Of a DNA stretch of 33,644 bases, positions 1 to 6,848 are shown in pieces; positions within the stretch are counted from its first letter, which is position 1, and every line of letters begins with the position of its first letter. Location: NCBI GenBank assembly GCA_946540735.1, contig CAMNIN010000045.1, forward strand, positions 1-33,644, read 5' to 3'. Position numbers and translations under genes: made by a program. The DNA comes from an uncultured Prevotellaceae bacterium (GTDB taxonomy: Bacteria; Bacteroidota; Bacteroidia; Bacteroidales; Bacteroidaceae). The notes beneath the pieces were generated by a model. It was not told the origin of the DNA, made no database searches, and worked only from the letters and a program-made list of their open reading frames with translations.

Positions 1-1480
1 CAGCTTGCAGTTGCTTCATCTTGGTGTCGAAGTCTATCTGCTCATCACGGTTGCGGAACTCAATGTATTTGCTGGGCACAAGGCTCCAGCCTTTCTTCTC
101 AATCTCTTTAAGGGTGGCTGAATAGCAATATTCAGGCTCGTTGTGATAGGTCTGTTCGTAACCCACACGCTGCCAATTGTGGAAGTTCTCGGCTATCTGC
201 TGTATCTGCTCTGTAGAGAACTGGATGTATTTCTTCTCGAACGGCTCTCCCCATTGGCGCAAGTCGATGAACAGCACCTCGTCTTCACGATTACGATAGC
301 GAACCGTCTTACCGTTCTGCTCCACCGTACGGGCCTTCTTGTTGTTATTGAGAATCCAAAGCGTCACACTGATGTCCGTAGAATAGAACATATTGCGAGG
401 CAGAATAACAATTGCCTCTACCAAATGGTTCTGAAGCAGTTGCTTGCGGATAGCCAACTCTGTGCCATCGCCACTCAATGCACCATTGGCAAGAAGAAAA
501 CCAGCCGTACCGTTGGCAGAGAGTTTAGAGACGATGTTCAGAATCCAACCATAGTTGGCGTTGCTTGTGGGTGGCACATCGTATCCAGCCCATCGTGGGT
601 CGTCCTTCAGTTCGTTCTCTGCTCGCCATGCCTTTTGGTTAAAAGGAGGATTGGCCATGATGAAGTCAGCCTTCAAGTCTTTGTGCTGATCGTTATGGAA
701 CGTATCGGCAGCCATCTCGCCCAGGTTGCAGGCAATACCACGAATGGCGAGGTTCATCTTTGCCAGTTTGTAGGTGGTATTGGTGTATTCCTGTCCATAG
801 ACAGAGATGTCGCGTTTGTTGCCATGATGTGCCTCGATGAACTTCATGCTCTGCACGAACATGCCGCCAGAGCCACAACAGGGGTCGTAAATCTTACCAC
901 GATAAGGCTCAATCATCTCGGCAATCAGGTTGACGATGGTCTTGGGCGTATAGTATTCACCCTTGCCCTTACCTTCAGCGATGGCAAACTTACCAAGGAA
1001 ATATTCATAGACACGTCCGATGAGGTCGTTCTCCGGGTCTTTCAGCGTGTCTATCTTGTTGATTTCATCGAGCAAGGCAGCAAGTTTGGTACGGTCGAGC
1101 GAAAGACCTGCATAATAGTTGCTGGGCAGGGCACCCTTCAACGTCGGATTGCTCTGCTCCACTTTCGCCAGTGCCTTGTCAATCTTGATGGCAATATCAT
1201 TCTGTTTGGCATTCTCAATCAGAAAATCCCAACGGCTCTCGGGCTCCAGATAAAAGACGTTCTTCGCATTATAAAAGACGGGGTTGTCGGCAAACTGCTC
1301 CTTGCCGTCAGCCACCAGTTCATTGCGCCGCTCGGTGAAGCGGTCGTGTGCATACTTTAGGAAGATAAGGCTCAGCACGACATGCTTATACTCCGAGGGC
1401 TCCACAGAACCACGGAGTTTGTTGGCCGACTCCCACAAAGCCTCTTCTATTGATTTCTCTTTTATCTGTTTTTTTGCCAT
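1..1480 (-). CDS. hsdM: Type I restriction-modification DNA methyltransferase subunit M (C-terminus cut by window edge)
   Basis: HsdM of a type I restriction-modification system. With HsdS it methylates adenine N6 in a bipartite target, and with HsdR it forms the cytoplasmic restriction complex. The reverse-strand frame opens at the ATG at 1480 (MAKKQIKEKSIEEALWES) and stays open to base 1, giving about 493 residues, nearly a full HsdM. Residues about 1-150 match the helical HsdM N-terminal domain. The SAM-binding motif I (DPCCGSGGMF) lies near residue 197 and catalytic motif IV (NPPF) near residue 277; both are intact. A TAACTTTG promoter element lies about 50 bases upstream. hsdS and hsdR would be expected beyond the left edge. 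The family is certain; the specificity cannot be read from this subunit. Confidence 0.96.
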   Translation of the reverse strand, partial: MAKKQIKEKSIEEALWESANKLRGSVEPSEYKHVVLSLIFLKYAHDRFTERRNELVADGKEQFADNPVFYNAKNVFYLEPESRWDFLIENAKQNDIAIKIDKALAKVEQSNPTLKGALPSNYYAGLSLDRTKLAALLDEINKIDTLKDPENDLIGRVYEYFLGKFAIAEGKGKGEYYTPKTIVNLIAEMIEPYRGKIYDPCCGSGGMFVQSMKFIEAHHGNKRDISVYGQEYTNTTYKLAKMNLAIRGIACNLGEMAADTFHNDQHKDLKADFIMANPPFNQKAWRAENELKDDPRWAGYDVPPTSNANYGWILNIVSKLSANGTAGFLLANGALSGDGTELAIRKQLLQNHLVEAIVILPRNMFYSTDISVTLWILNNNKKARTVEQNGKTVRYRNREDEVLFIDLRQWGEPFEKKYIQFSTEQIQQIAENFHNWQRVGYEQTYHNEPEYCYSATLKEIEKKGWSLVPSKYIEFRNRDEQIDFDTKMKQLQA

Positions 1481-1526
1481 TCTACAAAGTATTAAACTTG
1501 GGTCGAGTAACGATTTGTTCAATCGA

Positions 1527-1534
1527 CAAAGTTA
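1527..1534 (-). promoter_or_regulatory. Bacteroidetes-type -7 element upstream of hsdM
   Basis: On the minus strand this reads TAACTTTG, an exact match to the Bacteroidetes -7 consensus TAnnTTTG, 46 bases before the hsdM ATG. I do not see a well-placed TTG -33 element, so this is a moderate-confidence promoter. Confidence 0.5.
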
Positions 1535-1568
1535 CGAAAAAATCCCAAAGAATAGACGTTTTTTTAGG

Positions 1569-1610
1569 AAAAAAGTGCAATGGCATTAATATGATGTGAT
1601 GCCTTTGCAC
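1569..1610 (-). terminator. Rho-independent terminator after the small membrane-protein gene
   Basis: Read on the minus strand, a 12-base arm (1610-1599) pairs with 1586-1575 at 11 of 12 positions around a 12-base loop and is followed by six T (1574-1569). It lies about 25 bases beyond the stop of the 1634-1864 gene and separates that gene from hsdM. Confidence 0.8.
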
Positions 1611-1633
1611 TTTCATTGTGTGTCCGCTGCAAT

Positions 1634-1864
1634 TTACTTCACTATCAGCACTGCCATTGCCAGCAACCCATTGAGGAAAAGGGTGATAACGTTGCAGAGC
1701 ATCTTGATCTCTGAAATCTTCACGTCCATCCGTGACATGGTCATGTCCATCTCTGTCATGCGCTCCAGCACTTTGTCTGCCGTATCGCTCACTTCCTGAA
1801 GGCTCTCCTGGATGCCCTTCTTCCTGTTTCGTTTTTTGAAAAAGGCCCATTTAGTGAACAACAC
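1634..1864 (-). CDS. Small coiled-coil protein with C-terminal membrane helix (unknown)
   Basis: I do not recognise the family. The frame gives about 76 residues from a GTG at 1864 (a TTG follows at 1861; the frame is open upstream to 1924, but that stretch contains the preceding gene's terminator). The N-terminal third is strongly basic (FFKKRNRKK). The middle is a heptad-like acidic segment rich in Met, Glu and Asp (ERMTEMDMTMSRMDVKI) that could form a coiled coil. The C-terminus is one hydrophobic helix (NVITLFLNGLLAMAVLIV) ending in Lys. This suggests a tail-anchored inner-membrane protein. The gene has its own terminator downstream and another gene's terminator upstream, which is the main argument that it is a real unit. 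The start codon is uncertain and no good promoter was found. Confidence 0.5.
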   Translation of the reverse strand: MLFTKWAFFKKRNRKKGIQESLQEVSDTADKVLERMTEMDMTMSRMDVKISEIKMLCNVITLFLNGLLAMAVLIVK

Positions 1865-1893
1865 TTTATTCGTTATCTTTCCAAATGGGTCAA

Positions 1894-1929
1894 GAAAAAA
1901 AGCCGCTGATGCTTCAAACACCAACGGCT
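1894..1929 (-). terminator. Rho-independent terminator after the HigA-like gene
   Basis: On the minus strand an 11-base stem (1929-1919 pairing with 1911-1901, with two G-U pairs, 7-base loop) is followed by seven T (1900-1894). It lies about 43 bases beyond the stop of the XRE-type regulator at 1972. Confidence 0.8.
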
Positions 1930-1971
1930 CAAATGTTCTTACTTTATTCTGAATTTACAAATCCTTGGCTA

Positions 1972-2217
1972 CTACCACTGAGCCACCTTTCCGATAGCTC
2001 CGAGGTCGAGGGTGGCAGTGGTCACTCCAAGGGCTTGAAAGACACGGCTCATGGTTGGGATGCTAATGCTGTAGCCTTTCTCCAGGCGTGAAATCTGAGC
2101 ACGCTGAACACCAGTCCTCCTTCCCAGTTCCTCTTGGGTGAGGCTCTGCTGCAAACGGGCTTTCTTTATGGCTTCGCCCAACTCATAGCCGTGGACTGAT
2201 GCGGCAACGCTTCCGAA
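1972..2217 (-). pseudogene. higA: HigA-like antitoxin, XRE helix-turn-helix, start codon apparently lost
   Basis: A Cro/C1-type helix-turn-helix protein: LTQEELGRRTGVQRAQISRL is a complete recognition unit, followed by a typical HigA-like tail (TMSRVFQALGV ... GKVAQW). Antitoxins of this kind bind HigB and repress their own operon. The frame is open only from 2217, directly after an in-frame TAG (2218-2220), and contains no ATG. The first usable codon is a TTG at 2181, which removes most of the N-terminal extension normally present before the LGEAIKKAR segment. From the TTG it would be 69 residues. It lies directly downstream of HigB remains, the usual higBA order. The HTH is intact, so an N-terminally shortened product could still bind DNA, but loss of the start together with the broken toxin makes decay more likely. 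Confidence 0.6.
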
Positions 2218-2251
2218 CTATACTATTTGAATTTTCCTACCAGCTTCTTGT

Positions 2252-2398
2252 CTATTTCTTTTTAGCGTTAAAATACTCTTGTCTGACTCTCTCTGCCTAG
2301 GCAATCTCTTTCTTGGGCGTTTTCTGCGTTTTCTTGATGATGCCATGTGTGGCAATAACAAGTGTGTCGGTCTGCGTGTCCCAGAAAGCGAATATCAT
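2252..2398 (-). pseudogene. higB: HigB/RelE-type toxin remnant (C-terminal part, in-frame amber codon)
   Basis: Reading from 2398 on the minus strand gives FAFWDTQTDTLVIATHGIIK, then KKTQKTPKKEIA, then a TAG (2299-2297), then AERVRQEYFNAKKK and a second TAG (2254-2252). This is the C-terminal half of a HigB/Gp49-like mRNA interferase: the strand ending in the KKTQKTP loop and the last helix with a basic tail. The residues on both sides of the first TAG continue the family pattern, so it looks like a nonsense mutation in a Lys or Gln codon. The N-terminal half is missing, and the remnant runs directly into the 3' end of the GH28 gene, whose stop codon overlaps it. The HigA-like frame follows at once. 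Not expected to be functional. Confidence 0.6.
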
Positions 2399-3765
2399 TT
2401 GAATATGTGGTCCTTTTCCGTCACTTGTGTGGGTACGCCAGCCTTGCCTCCGAAGTGGCAGTCTTTTAGAATCACATCTTCGGTGTCATCGAAGCTGATG
2501 GCGTTCTTCACCTCTCCGATGGTGATGTTCCGGAACCGGATGTTGCGCAAAGGTTTCGCTTTGGTGCCTTGGAGGATCAATCCGCCGGCACGCGCCTTGC
2601 GGCACTGAATATTCTCAACGGTGATATTCTCGATATCCGTGAAGAAGGTGTTGTCCTGTCCTTCGCCGCCATACATGCTGGTGATATAGAAAAGGTCCTC
2701 GACCTCGTCAAACACACAGTTCCTAAAGGAAATGTTTCGGATGAACCCGCCACGGTCGGGGTTTGTCTTGATGTACAGGCCGCGCTTGCAGTAGCCCGCA
2801 TAGTCGCAATCCTCCACATAGACATTCTGCACGCCAGAGGACATCTCGCTGCCCAGGACCACGGCATGGAGTCCTTTGAAATGGCAGTTTCGGATGATGA
2901 TGTTCTCTGATGGGTGGGCAGTGCCCCGTCCGTCATGGTCACGTCCGCTTTTGATGGCCACGTTGTCGTCACCATTGTTGAAATGCACATCTTCGATAAG
3001 GATGTTACGGCTCATTTCCGGTTCGATGCCGTCATTGTTCACCAGTTTGGCATCGTAACGGATGCTCTTCAGGATGGCATTCTCCGATTGCAGCAGGTGG
3101 ATGCACCAGAAGGGAGAATTGGTGATGAGCACATCCTTAATGGTGATGCGCTCACAATCGAAGAGCTGGATGAGGTGGGGCCTGAGGTAATCGCCCTCAC
3201 CGAAATTGCGTTGTGAGACGGGTGTCTCGTTATGGTTCATGTCGCGTGAGCGCTGTTGTGCCGGCTTCTGTTTGCTTCGCCAGGTGGCGAATGTGGTCAT
3301 GGCATTGCCGTCGATTGTACCCTTGCCGATGATGCTCACGTCGTGAAGCTGGAAGCCATAGATAAACGGCGAGTAGTTTTGCAGGAAAGTGGCCTCCCAC
3401 GATGTCTTCACGGCAGGCAGATAGTATTCGGGCTCAGGCGCGAATTTCAGCGTGGCGCCCTCCTGGATTTCCAGGCAGACATTGCTCACCAGATGCAGAG
3501 GGCCTTTTATATAATAGACACCTGCAGGCACCACGATGCGTGCGCCTCCCTGGCGGGCTGCCTTCTTGAATACTTTCTTGAAGGCGGGCAGGCAGTCGGC
3601 AGTGCCGTTTCCTTTGGCCCCCATCTTCTGGATATTGATGACAGTTTCGGAAATTTTTGCGCCAGTGATCTGGCTGAGGATGGCATCCCGTTGGCTGTCA
3701 TCGGCAAAGCAGTTGATGGTTGCCGTCAGACAGCAGAGCATCAGGAAGAGTCGTTTGTATGTCAT
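2395..3765 (-). CDS. Secreted glycoside hydrolase family 28 (polygalacturonase-like)
   Basis: A right-handed beta-helix enzyme of the GH28 family, expected to hydrolyse galacturonosidic links in pectin (polygalacturonase or rhamnogalacturonase type). The 456-residue protein begins with a signal peptide (MTYKRLFLMLCCLTATINCF), so it acts in the periplasm or at the surface. The family signatures occur in order: NNDGIEP, GDDNVAIKSG with the catalytic Asp pair near residues 266-267, the His of the loop HAVVLGSE, and RGLYIKT corresponding to the RIK motif. The length is normal. It is followed upstream (130-base gap, same strand) by an esterase gene and may share its transcript. Its stop codon overlaps the toxin remnant, which points to a rearrangement just behind the gene. 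The exact substrate is not readable. Confidence 0.92.
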   Translation of the reverse strand: MTYKRLFLMLCCLTATINCFADDSQRDAILSQITGAKISETVINIQKMGAKGNGTADCLPAFKKVFKKAARQGGARIVVPAGVYYIKGPLHLVSNVCLEIQEGATLKFAPEPEYYLPAVKTSWEATFLQNYSPFIYGFQLHDVSIIGKGTIDGNAMTTFATWRSKQKPAQQRSRDMNHNETPVSQRNFGEGDYLRPHLIQLFDCERITIKDVLITNSPFWCIHLLQSENAILKSIRYDAKLVNNDGIEPEMSRNILIEDVHFNNGDDNVAIKSGRDHDGRGTAHPSENIIIRNCHFKGLHAVVLGSEMSSGVQNVYVEDCDYAGYCKRGLYIKTNPDRGGFIRNISFRNCVFDEVEDLFYITSMYGGEGQDNTFFTDIENITVENIQCRKARAGGLILQGTKAKPLRNIRFRNITIGEVKNAISFDDTEDVILKDCHFGGKAGVPTQVTEKDHIFK

Positions 3766-3895
3766 ATTCGGATGGCTTTATATGGAATTACAGTCCTGAC
3801 TTTATCGGATAGTTGAAGAATCACCATAGTAGCCGTTTGGAGGCATAGGGTCGTCCTGCCATCTGCCCTGGCACCAATTATTCAGTGAGTGCCAA

Positions 3896-5281
3896 TTACT
3901 TTTTGATCACTTTCTTTCCATGAGAGATGGCGACACCCTTGAAACCTTTGGGAGCTGGCTGGCCGTTCAGCATGAACCATTGGCACGGCTCCTCATCATT
4001 GGTGTTTTCCGTCTGGCGAATACCTGAGGGAACCTGCCGCAGCAGGTAGATCTTGGAAATCTTCACGGTCCCATTGGCGGCAGCCTGAAGAGCCACCTGA
4101 GCGACTTTACTCATGTCGTGACCTTCAAAAAGGCATTCGGCCTTCTCTGCCCCGGCATTCACCCATACTTTGGCAATTTCTGCATTACCTGTGCCTTGGA
4201 TGAATATCTGGGTGGCGATGGAAGTAGGCTCGGCAAACTCAAAAACCAGTTTGGCATATTCTGACCAGTCAGCTTCACCCAGCCAGCAGGCCAAACCGCC
4301 CCATTGCACGGCATTATAGACAAGTATGCCGTCGTCGGAGGTAATGCTTTCAGCAGAGTTCCAGCAATAAGTGAAACGGTTGGTTATGTCAATGGGTTGA
4401 GTGTAATCTATCGGTGGCACCTCGTCCTCGTCGATATCTGCTTCGATACCCATTGTGGCAAGCATGGTCTTGGCATAACGACGTCCCAGTTTGCGGTAGC
4501 CCTTGGAATCGAAGTGCAGGTTGTCGCTCTGCAGGGTACAACCAGCTGAAGACACGACATGCGCCGTAGGAATGGTCTGGGGCAGGCGGTTGATGATGTT
4601 GTTGGCAGAGCTGCAAATACCGTTCTGGTCTTCATTGCCCACCTCGCCCGCAATGAGTGGCACGTCTTCGGCATTGAGGTTGAGTTCCGCAAGCAGGTTG
4701 TCGTACACCTTTTTCACTTTCTGCAGCCACATGCTGCTGTAGGCATCGCTCTCCCCCTGATGGAGGAGAATGCCTTTGATAACACCGCTCTTCTGTGCTT
4801 CCTTGGCACATTCAAGCAGGCGGCCCAGTGGATTGCCGCCGTAAGCGTTGACCGCATTGATCTGCCAACTCTCATTCATTGTTCCCACATACGACTCCCA
4901 TCCGTCGGGATCGTACAAGTCAATCTTAATGCCGCCGATGGCTACCACCACGACACCCACGCGTTTGCCTTCGTCAAGGTTGGCCACCATTGTGCGTCCA
5001 AAATAATCGGCAGGACAGAGGCGGGTGTCACAACGGGCCAGCGGTGGGACCGCGCGATACCATTGTCCGAGCTCGCGGGTTCCGCAGTCGAGTGTTGACA
5101 TCATCAGGAAGCGTTCATCAGGTGAAAGGTCACAATCTTCGATAGTGCCCTGGCCTTCCATGTTGCTTTGGCCTATACAAAGATAAATGTAGAAATTGGG
5201 GTCTGCTTCAGCCCTTGCATTCATGCTGAACAGAGAAAGTGCAGTAGCCAAGACTGCAAGACAGAGTTTTTTAGTCATCAT
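3896..5281 (-). CDS. Secreted SGNH/SASA-family carbohydrate esterase (CE6-like) with C-terminal beta domain
   Basis: A secreted esterase of the sialate O-acetylesterase/acetyl-xylan-esterase type (SASA domain, related to CE6), expected to remove acetyl groups from plant polysaccharide. The 461-residue product has a signal peptide (to about residue 24). The block I catalytic Ser sits in IGQSNMEGQ (Ser39). GILLHQGESDA is the block III-like motif, and DNLHFDSKGYRKLG carries the C-terminal Asp/His of the triad. Residues about 285-430 form a separate domain rich in beta strands, likely a carbohydrate-binding or jelly-roll module. The last 30 residues (FMLNGQPAPKGFKGVAISH, then GKKVIKK) resemble the C-terminal tails of many secreted Prevotella enzymes. 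It is the likely partner of the GH28 gene. ATG codons at 5281 and 5278 are equivalent choices. Confidence 0.88.
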   Translation of the reverse strand: MMTKKLCLAVLATALSLFSMNARAEADPNFYIYLCIGQSNMEGQGTIEDCDLSPDERFLMMSTLDCGTRELGQWYRAVPPLARCDTRLCPADYFGRTMVANLDEGKRVGVVVVAIGGIKIDLYDPDGWESYVGTMNESWQINAVNAYGGNPLGRLLECAKEAQKSGVIKGILLHQGESDAYSSMWLQKVKKVYDNLLAELNLNAEDVPLIAGEVGNEDQNGICSSANNIINRLPQTIPTAHVVSSAGCTLQSDNLHFDSKGYRKLGRRYAKTMLATMGIEADIDEDEVPPIDYTQPIDITNRFTYCWNSAESITSDDGILVYNAVQWGGLACWLGEADWSEYAKLVFEFAEPTSIATQIFIQGTGNAEIAKVWVNAGAEKAECLFEGHDMSKVAQVALQAAANGTVKISKIYLLRQVPSGIRQTENTNDEEPCQWFMLNGQPAPKGFKGVAISHGKKVIKK

Positions 5282-5393
5282 AGTATTGTTCTTTTGATTG
5301 GTATCCCGTGGGTGTGTATTTGATATCGTTGGCCTTGGCCACCTGCATGCGAACCTCCTTGAGGGTGTTACAGATATGTTTACCTCTTCCCAT
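5271..5393 (-). CDS. 40-residue ORF overlapping the esterase start; resembles the N-terminus of a Bacteroidales Cys-motif small protein
   Basis: An ATG at 5393 opens a 40-codon frame ending in TAA at 5273-5271, overlapping the esterase ATG by 11 bases. The peptide begins MGRGKHICNTLKEVRMQVAK and continues ANDIKYTPTGYQSKEQYYDD. From memory, the first 32 residues look like the start of small Bacteroidales proteins of the type CxTLKxVRxxIAxANxI, which then carry a Cys-rich ECxxxGxCxGTCPxC segment. Here that segment is absent and replaced by a short acidic/Tyr tail. It could be a shortened relative, a decayed copy, or an upstream ORF coupled to esterase translation. No Shine-Dalgarno or TAnnTTTG element is evident upstream. 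Confidence 0.42.
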   Translation of the reverse strand: MGRGKHICNTLKEVRMQVAKANDIKYTPTGYQSKEQYYDD

Positions 5394-5575
5394 CAGGCAA
5401 TTCTTTTATATAAGAACGTTGGGGATATGTAATTATTGCATCTTCAATATCCTCAATTGTTTTTTTGAGGTTCTGTCTTTTTTACGATTCAAGGGAATTC
5501 TCTTTTTGCCTATGTCGGGCAGATGCTCACGAATACGGGATAGTGGTCAGAGAGGGGAGGCGAATCACAGCATCG
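5394..5575. other. Intergenic stretch without a supported gene
   Basis: This A/T-rich stretch between the 40-residue ORF and the hairpin at 5576 holds only weak inverted repeats (5401-5416, and 5451-5456 with 5465-5470). I see no consensus promoter and no ORF with family features. It should contain the promoter of the minus-strand GH28/esterase unit. Confidence 0.4.
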
Positions 5576-5614
5576 CAAAGCAGCGACAGCTCACCTGGAG
5601 CGTCGCTGCCTTTG
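5576..5614. terminator. Hairpin after the cupin gene
   Basis: GCAGCGAC (5580-5587) pairs exactly with GTCGCTGC (5602-5609) around a 14-base loop, with further flanking CAAAG/CTTTG complementarity. It sits about 10 bases beyond the cupin stop on the minus strand. The T-run after it is short on either strand, so termination is probable but may be inefficient. Confidence 0.5.
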
Positions 5615-5623
5615 TGGGGTCTA

Positions 5624-6079
5624 TCACCATTTCAGTTCGTCCTGAAGGATTGTACCGTCGGTCATGGGGCTGTCGTCCTCGGTGAAGGAGTTGGCCTTGT
5701 ACTGGATGCAGAGCATCGTCAGGTTCTCAGTGCCGGTGTTCTTCAGCGCACGCTTGCCGTCGGGGGCCACGCGGACGATGGTGCCCTCGCTGACGGGGAA
5801 AATCTCACCGTCAACCTGATACTGGCCTTCACCTCTGAGGATGATATACAGTTCCTCATGTGTCTTGTGCGTGTGCAGGAAACCGCTGTCCTGACCCGGA
5901 ACCAGTGTCTGGAATGACAACTCACTGCCCGTAGCACCTACGGCCTGTCCTGCAAACACTTTTCCTTGGATGGTCACTTCAGGACCCATCGGCAGCACAT
6001 GCTCGATGATTTCGTTGATTTTCCCCACGCTCACTGCGCTAAAATTCTTGCCTGTTGCAATTGTCTCAATCTGTTTCAT
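5624..6079 (-). CDS. Small cupin-domain protein
   Basis: A 151-residue single-domain cupin. Cupin motif 1 is SGFLHTHKTHEELYIILRGE, with the two His and the Glu that bind a metal, and motif 2 is in SEGTIVRVAPDGKRALKN. No signal peptide, so cytosolic. Small stand-alone cupins may be metal-dependent isomerases or dioxygenases, or binding proteins; the sequence does not say which. The gene has its own promoter (6121-6151) and is divergent from an HxlR regulator (6378), which suggests that the regulator controls it. In motif 2 the usual His position appears to be replaced (PDGKRAL), so metal ligation may be incomplete. Confidence 0.85.
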   Translation of the reverse strand: MKQIETIATGKNFSAVSVGKINEIIEHVLPMGPEVTIQGKVFAGQAVGATGSELSFQTLVPGQDSGFLHTHKTHEELYIILRGEGQYQVDGEIFPVSEGTIVRVAPDGKRALKNTGTENLTMLCIQYKANSFTEDDSPMTDGTILQDELKW

Positions 6080-6120
6080 GATTTCTATGGTTATAAATGT
6101 TGTTGGTTTGTTTTACGATG

Positions 6121-6151
6121 CAAAGATACTGCAAAAAAATCAACTATGCAA
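6121..6151 (-). promoter_or_regulatory. Promoter of the cupin gene
   Basis: On the minus strand TTG (6151-6149), a 20-base spacer, and TATCTTTG (6128-6121) form a full match to the Bacteroidetes TTG-N20-TAnnTTTG promoter, 42 bases before the cupin ATG. Confidence 0.75.
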
Positions 6152-6252
6152 GAAGGCACTTTTTTGTGGGATAGTTTCCATAAAGTAGGAATTGTGAAGG
6201 CATCGGACTTGGCGGGAAACGTCTTTAACGAAAATTAACTAAGTATAAGAAT

Positions 6253-6280
6253 GTTACTTGGTAACTATTTGCTACCTTTG
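6253..6280 (+). promoter_or_regulatory. Promoter of the HxlR gene with candidate operator
   Basis: TACCTTTG at 6273-6280 matches the -7 consensus. Just upstream, GTTAC-TTG-GTAAC (6253-6265) is a perfect 5-base inverted repeat, the type of short dyad bound by dimeric HxlR-family regulators, and it lies between the -33 and -7 positions. This suggests autoregulation by the downstream gene. A clear TTG -33 element is missing. Confidence 0.55.
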
Positions 6281-6377
6281 CGGTGAAAATGTCGCAAGAG
6301 CAGACCGCACCACAGCATTGCAAGCATGTTCGATGCTGCATTCGTGTGGCACTGTCCTTGTAGAAAGATCCAGAAAT

Positions 6378-6722
6378 ATGGCAGATATAAAAGCAGAGTA
6401 CTTGGCCTGCCCTATCAGGCACGTGATGAGTCGCTTCGGTGACAAGTGGTCGATGTTGGTGCTCTTCATGCTCCACAGGAGCGAGACGGGAGTCTTGCGT
6501 TTCAATGAGATCCGCCGCCTGATGACGGACTGTTCACAAAAAATGCTCTCGCAGACGTTGAAACGTCTGGAGCAGAGCCACCTTGTCCATCGTGAGGTGT
6601 TCGCTGAGGTGCCGCCTCGTGTGGAATACTCGCTGACGGAAACGGGCAAGTCTCTCATGCCTGCCATCATGGCTCTGGTGGAGTGGGGGAGTGCGCATTT
6701 CAAAGAGGTGGTGACGGATTAG
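6378..6722 (+). CDS. HxlR-family winged-helix transcriptional regulator
   Basis: A 114-residue HxlR regulator. Signatures: CPIRHVMSRFGDKWSMLVLF at the N-terminus, then LRFNEIRRLM, SQKMLSQTLKRLEQ (recognition helix) and VPPRVEYSLTETGKSL (wing). Cys11, just before the first helix, is at the position used for thiol or electrophile sensing in relatives such as YodB and HypR, so redox sensing is a reasonable inference. I chose the ATG at 6378, where family similarity begins; the frame is open further upstream (to 6258), but that part covers the promoter and has no family features. Divergent from the cupin gene, its most likely target. Confidence 0.9.
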   Translation: MADIKAEYLACPIRHVMSRFGDKWSMLVLFMLHRSETGVLRFNEIRRLMTDCSQKMLSQTLKRLEQSHLVHREVFAEVPPRVEYSLTETGKSLMPAIMALVEWGSAHFKEVVTD

Positions 6723-6743
6723 TGCCATGAGTTTTTCATGGCA
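6723..6743. terminator. Perfect 8-bp hairpin immediately after the HxlR stop codon
   Basis: TGCCATGA and TCATGGCA flank a 5-base loop and begin at the base after the TAG of the HxlR gene. No T-run follows, so it may be a weak or factor-assisted terminator, or an mRNA 3'-end stabiliser. The converging receptor operon ends about 100 bases further on. Confidence 0.4.
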
Positions 6744-6848
6744 GGGTAACGGTCATCGAGCCAATGGAGGTGACTGACAGCACATCTGATGGATTGTGGA
6801 GGACTTGCCGGAACGTTGTCGGCGACAGTCCATCAAAATGAGAGGGGT

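Noticed and set aside
143..1360. Long open frame on the plus strand
   Set aside because: Antisense to hsdM, which has intact family motifs throughout; the plus-strand frame has no recognisable domain.
5451..5470. CCTCAA/TTGAGG hairpin with a T-rich loop
   Set aside because: Six-base stem with a loop of T and no T-run after it; too weak to call a terminator.
6258..6377. N-terminal extension of the HxlR gene
   Set aside because: It covers the promoter and operator and shows no family similarity; the ATG at 6378 fits the family start.
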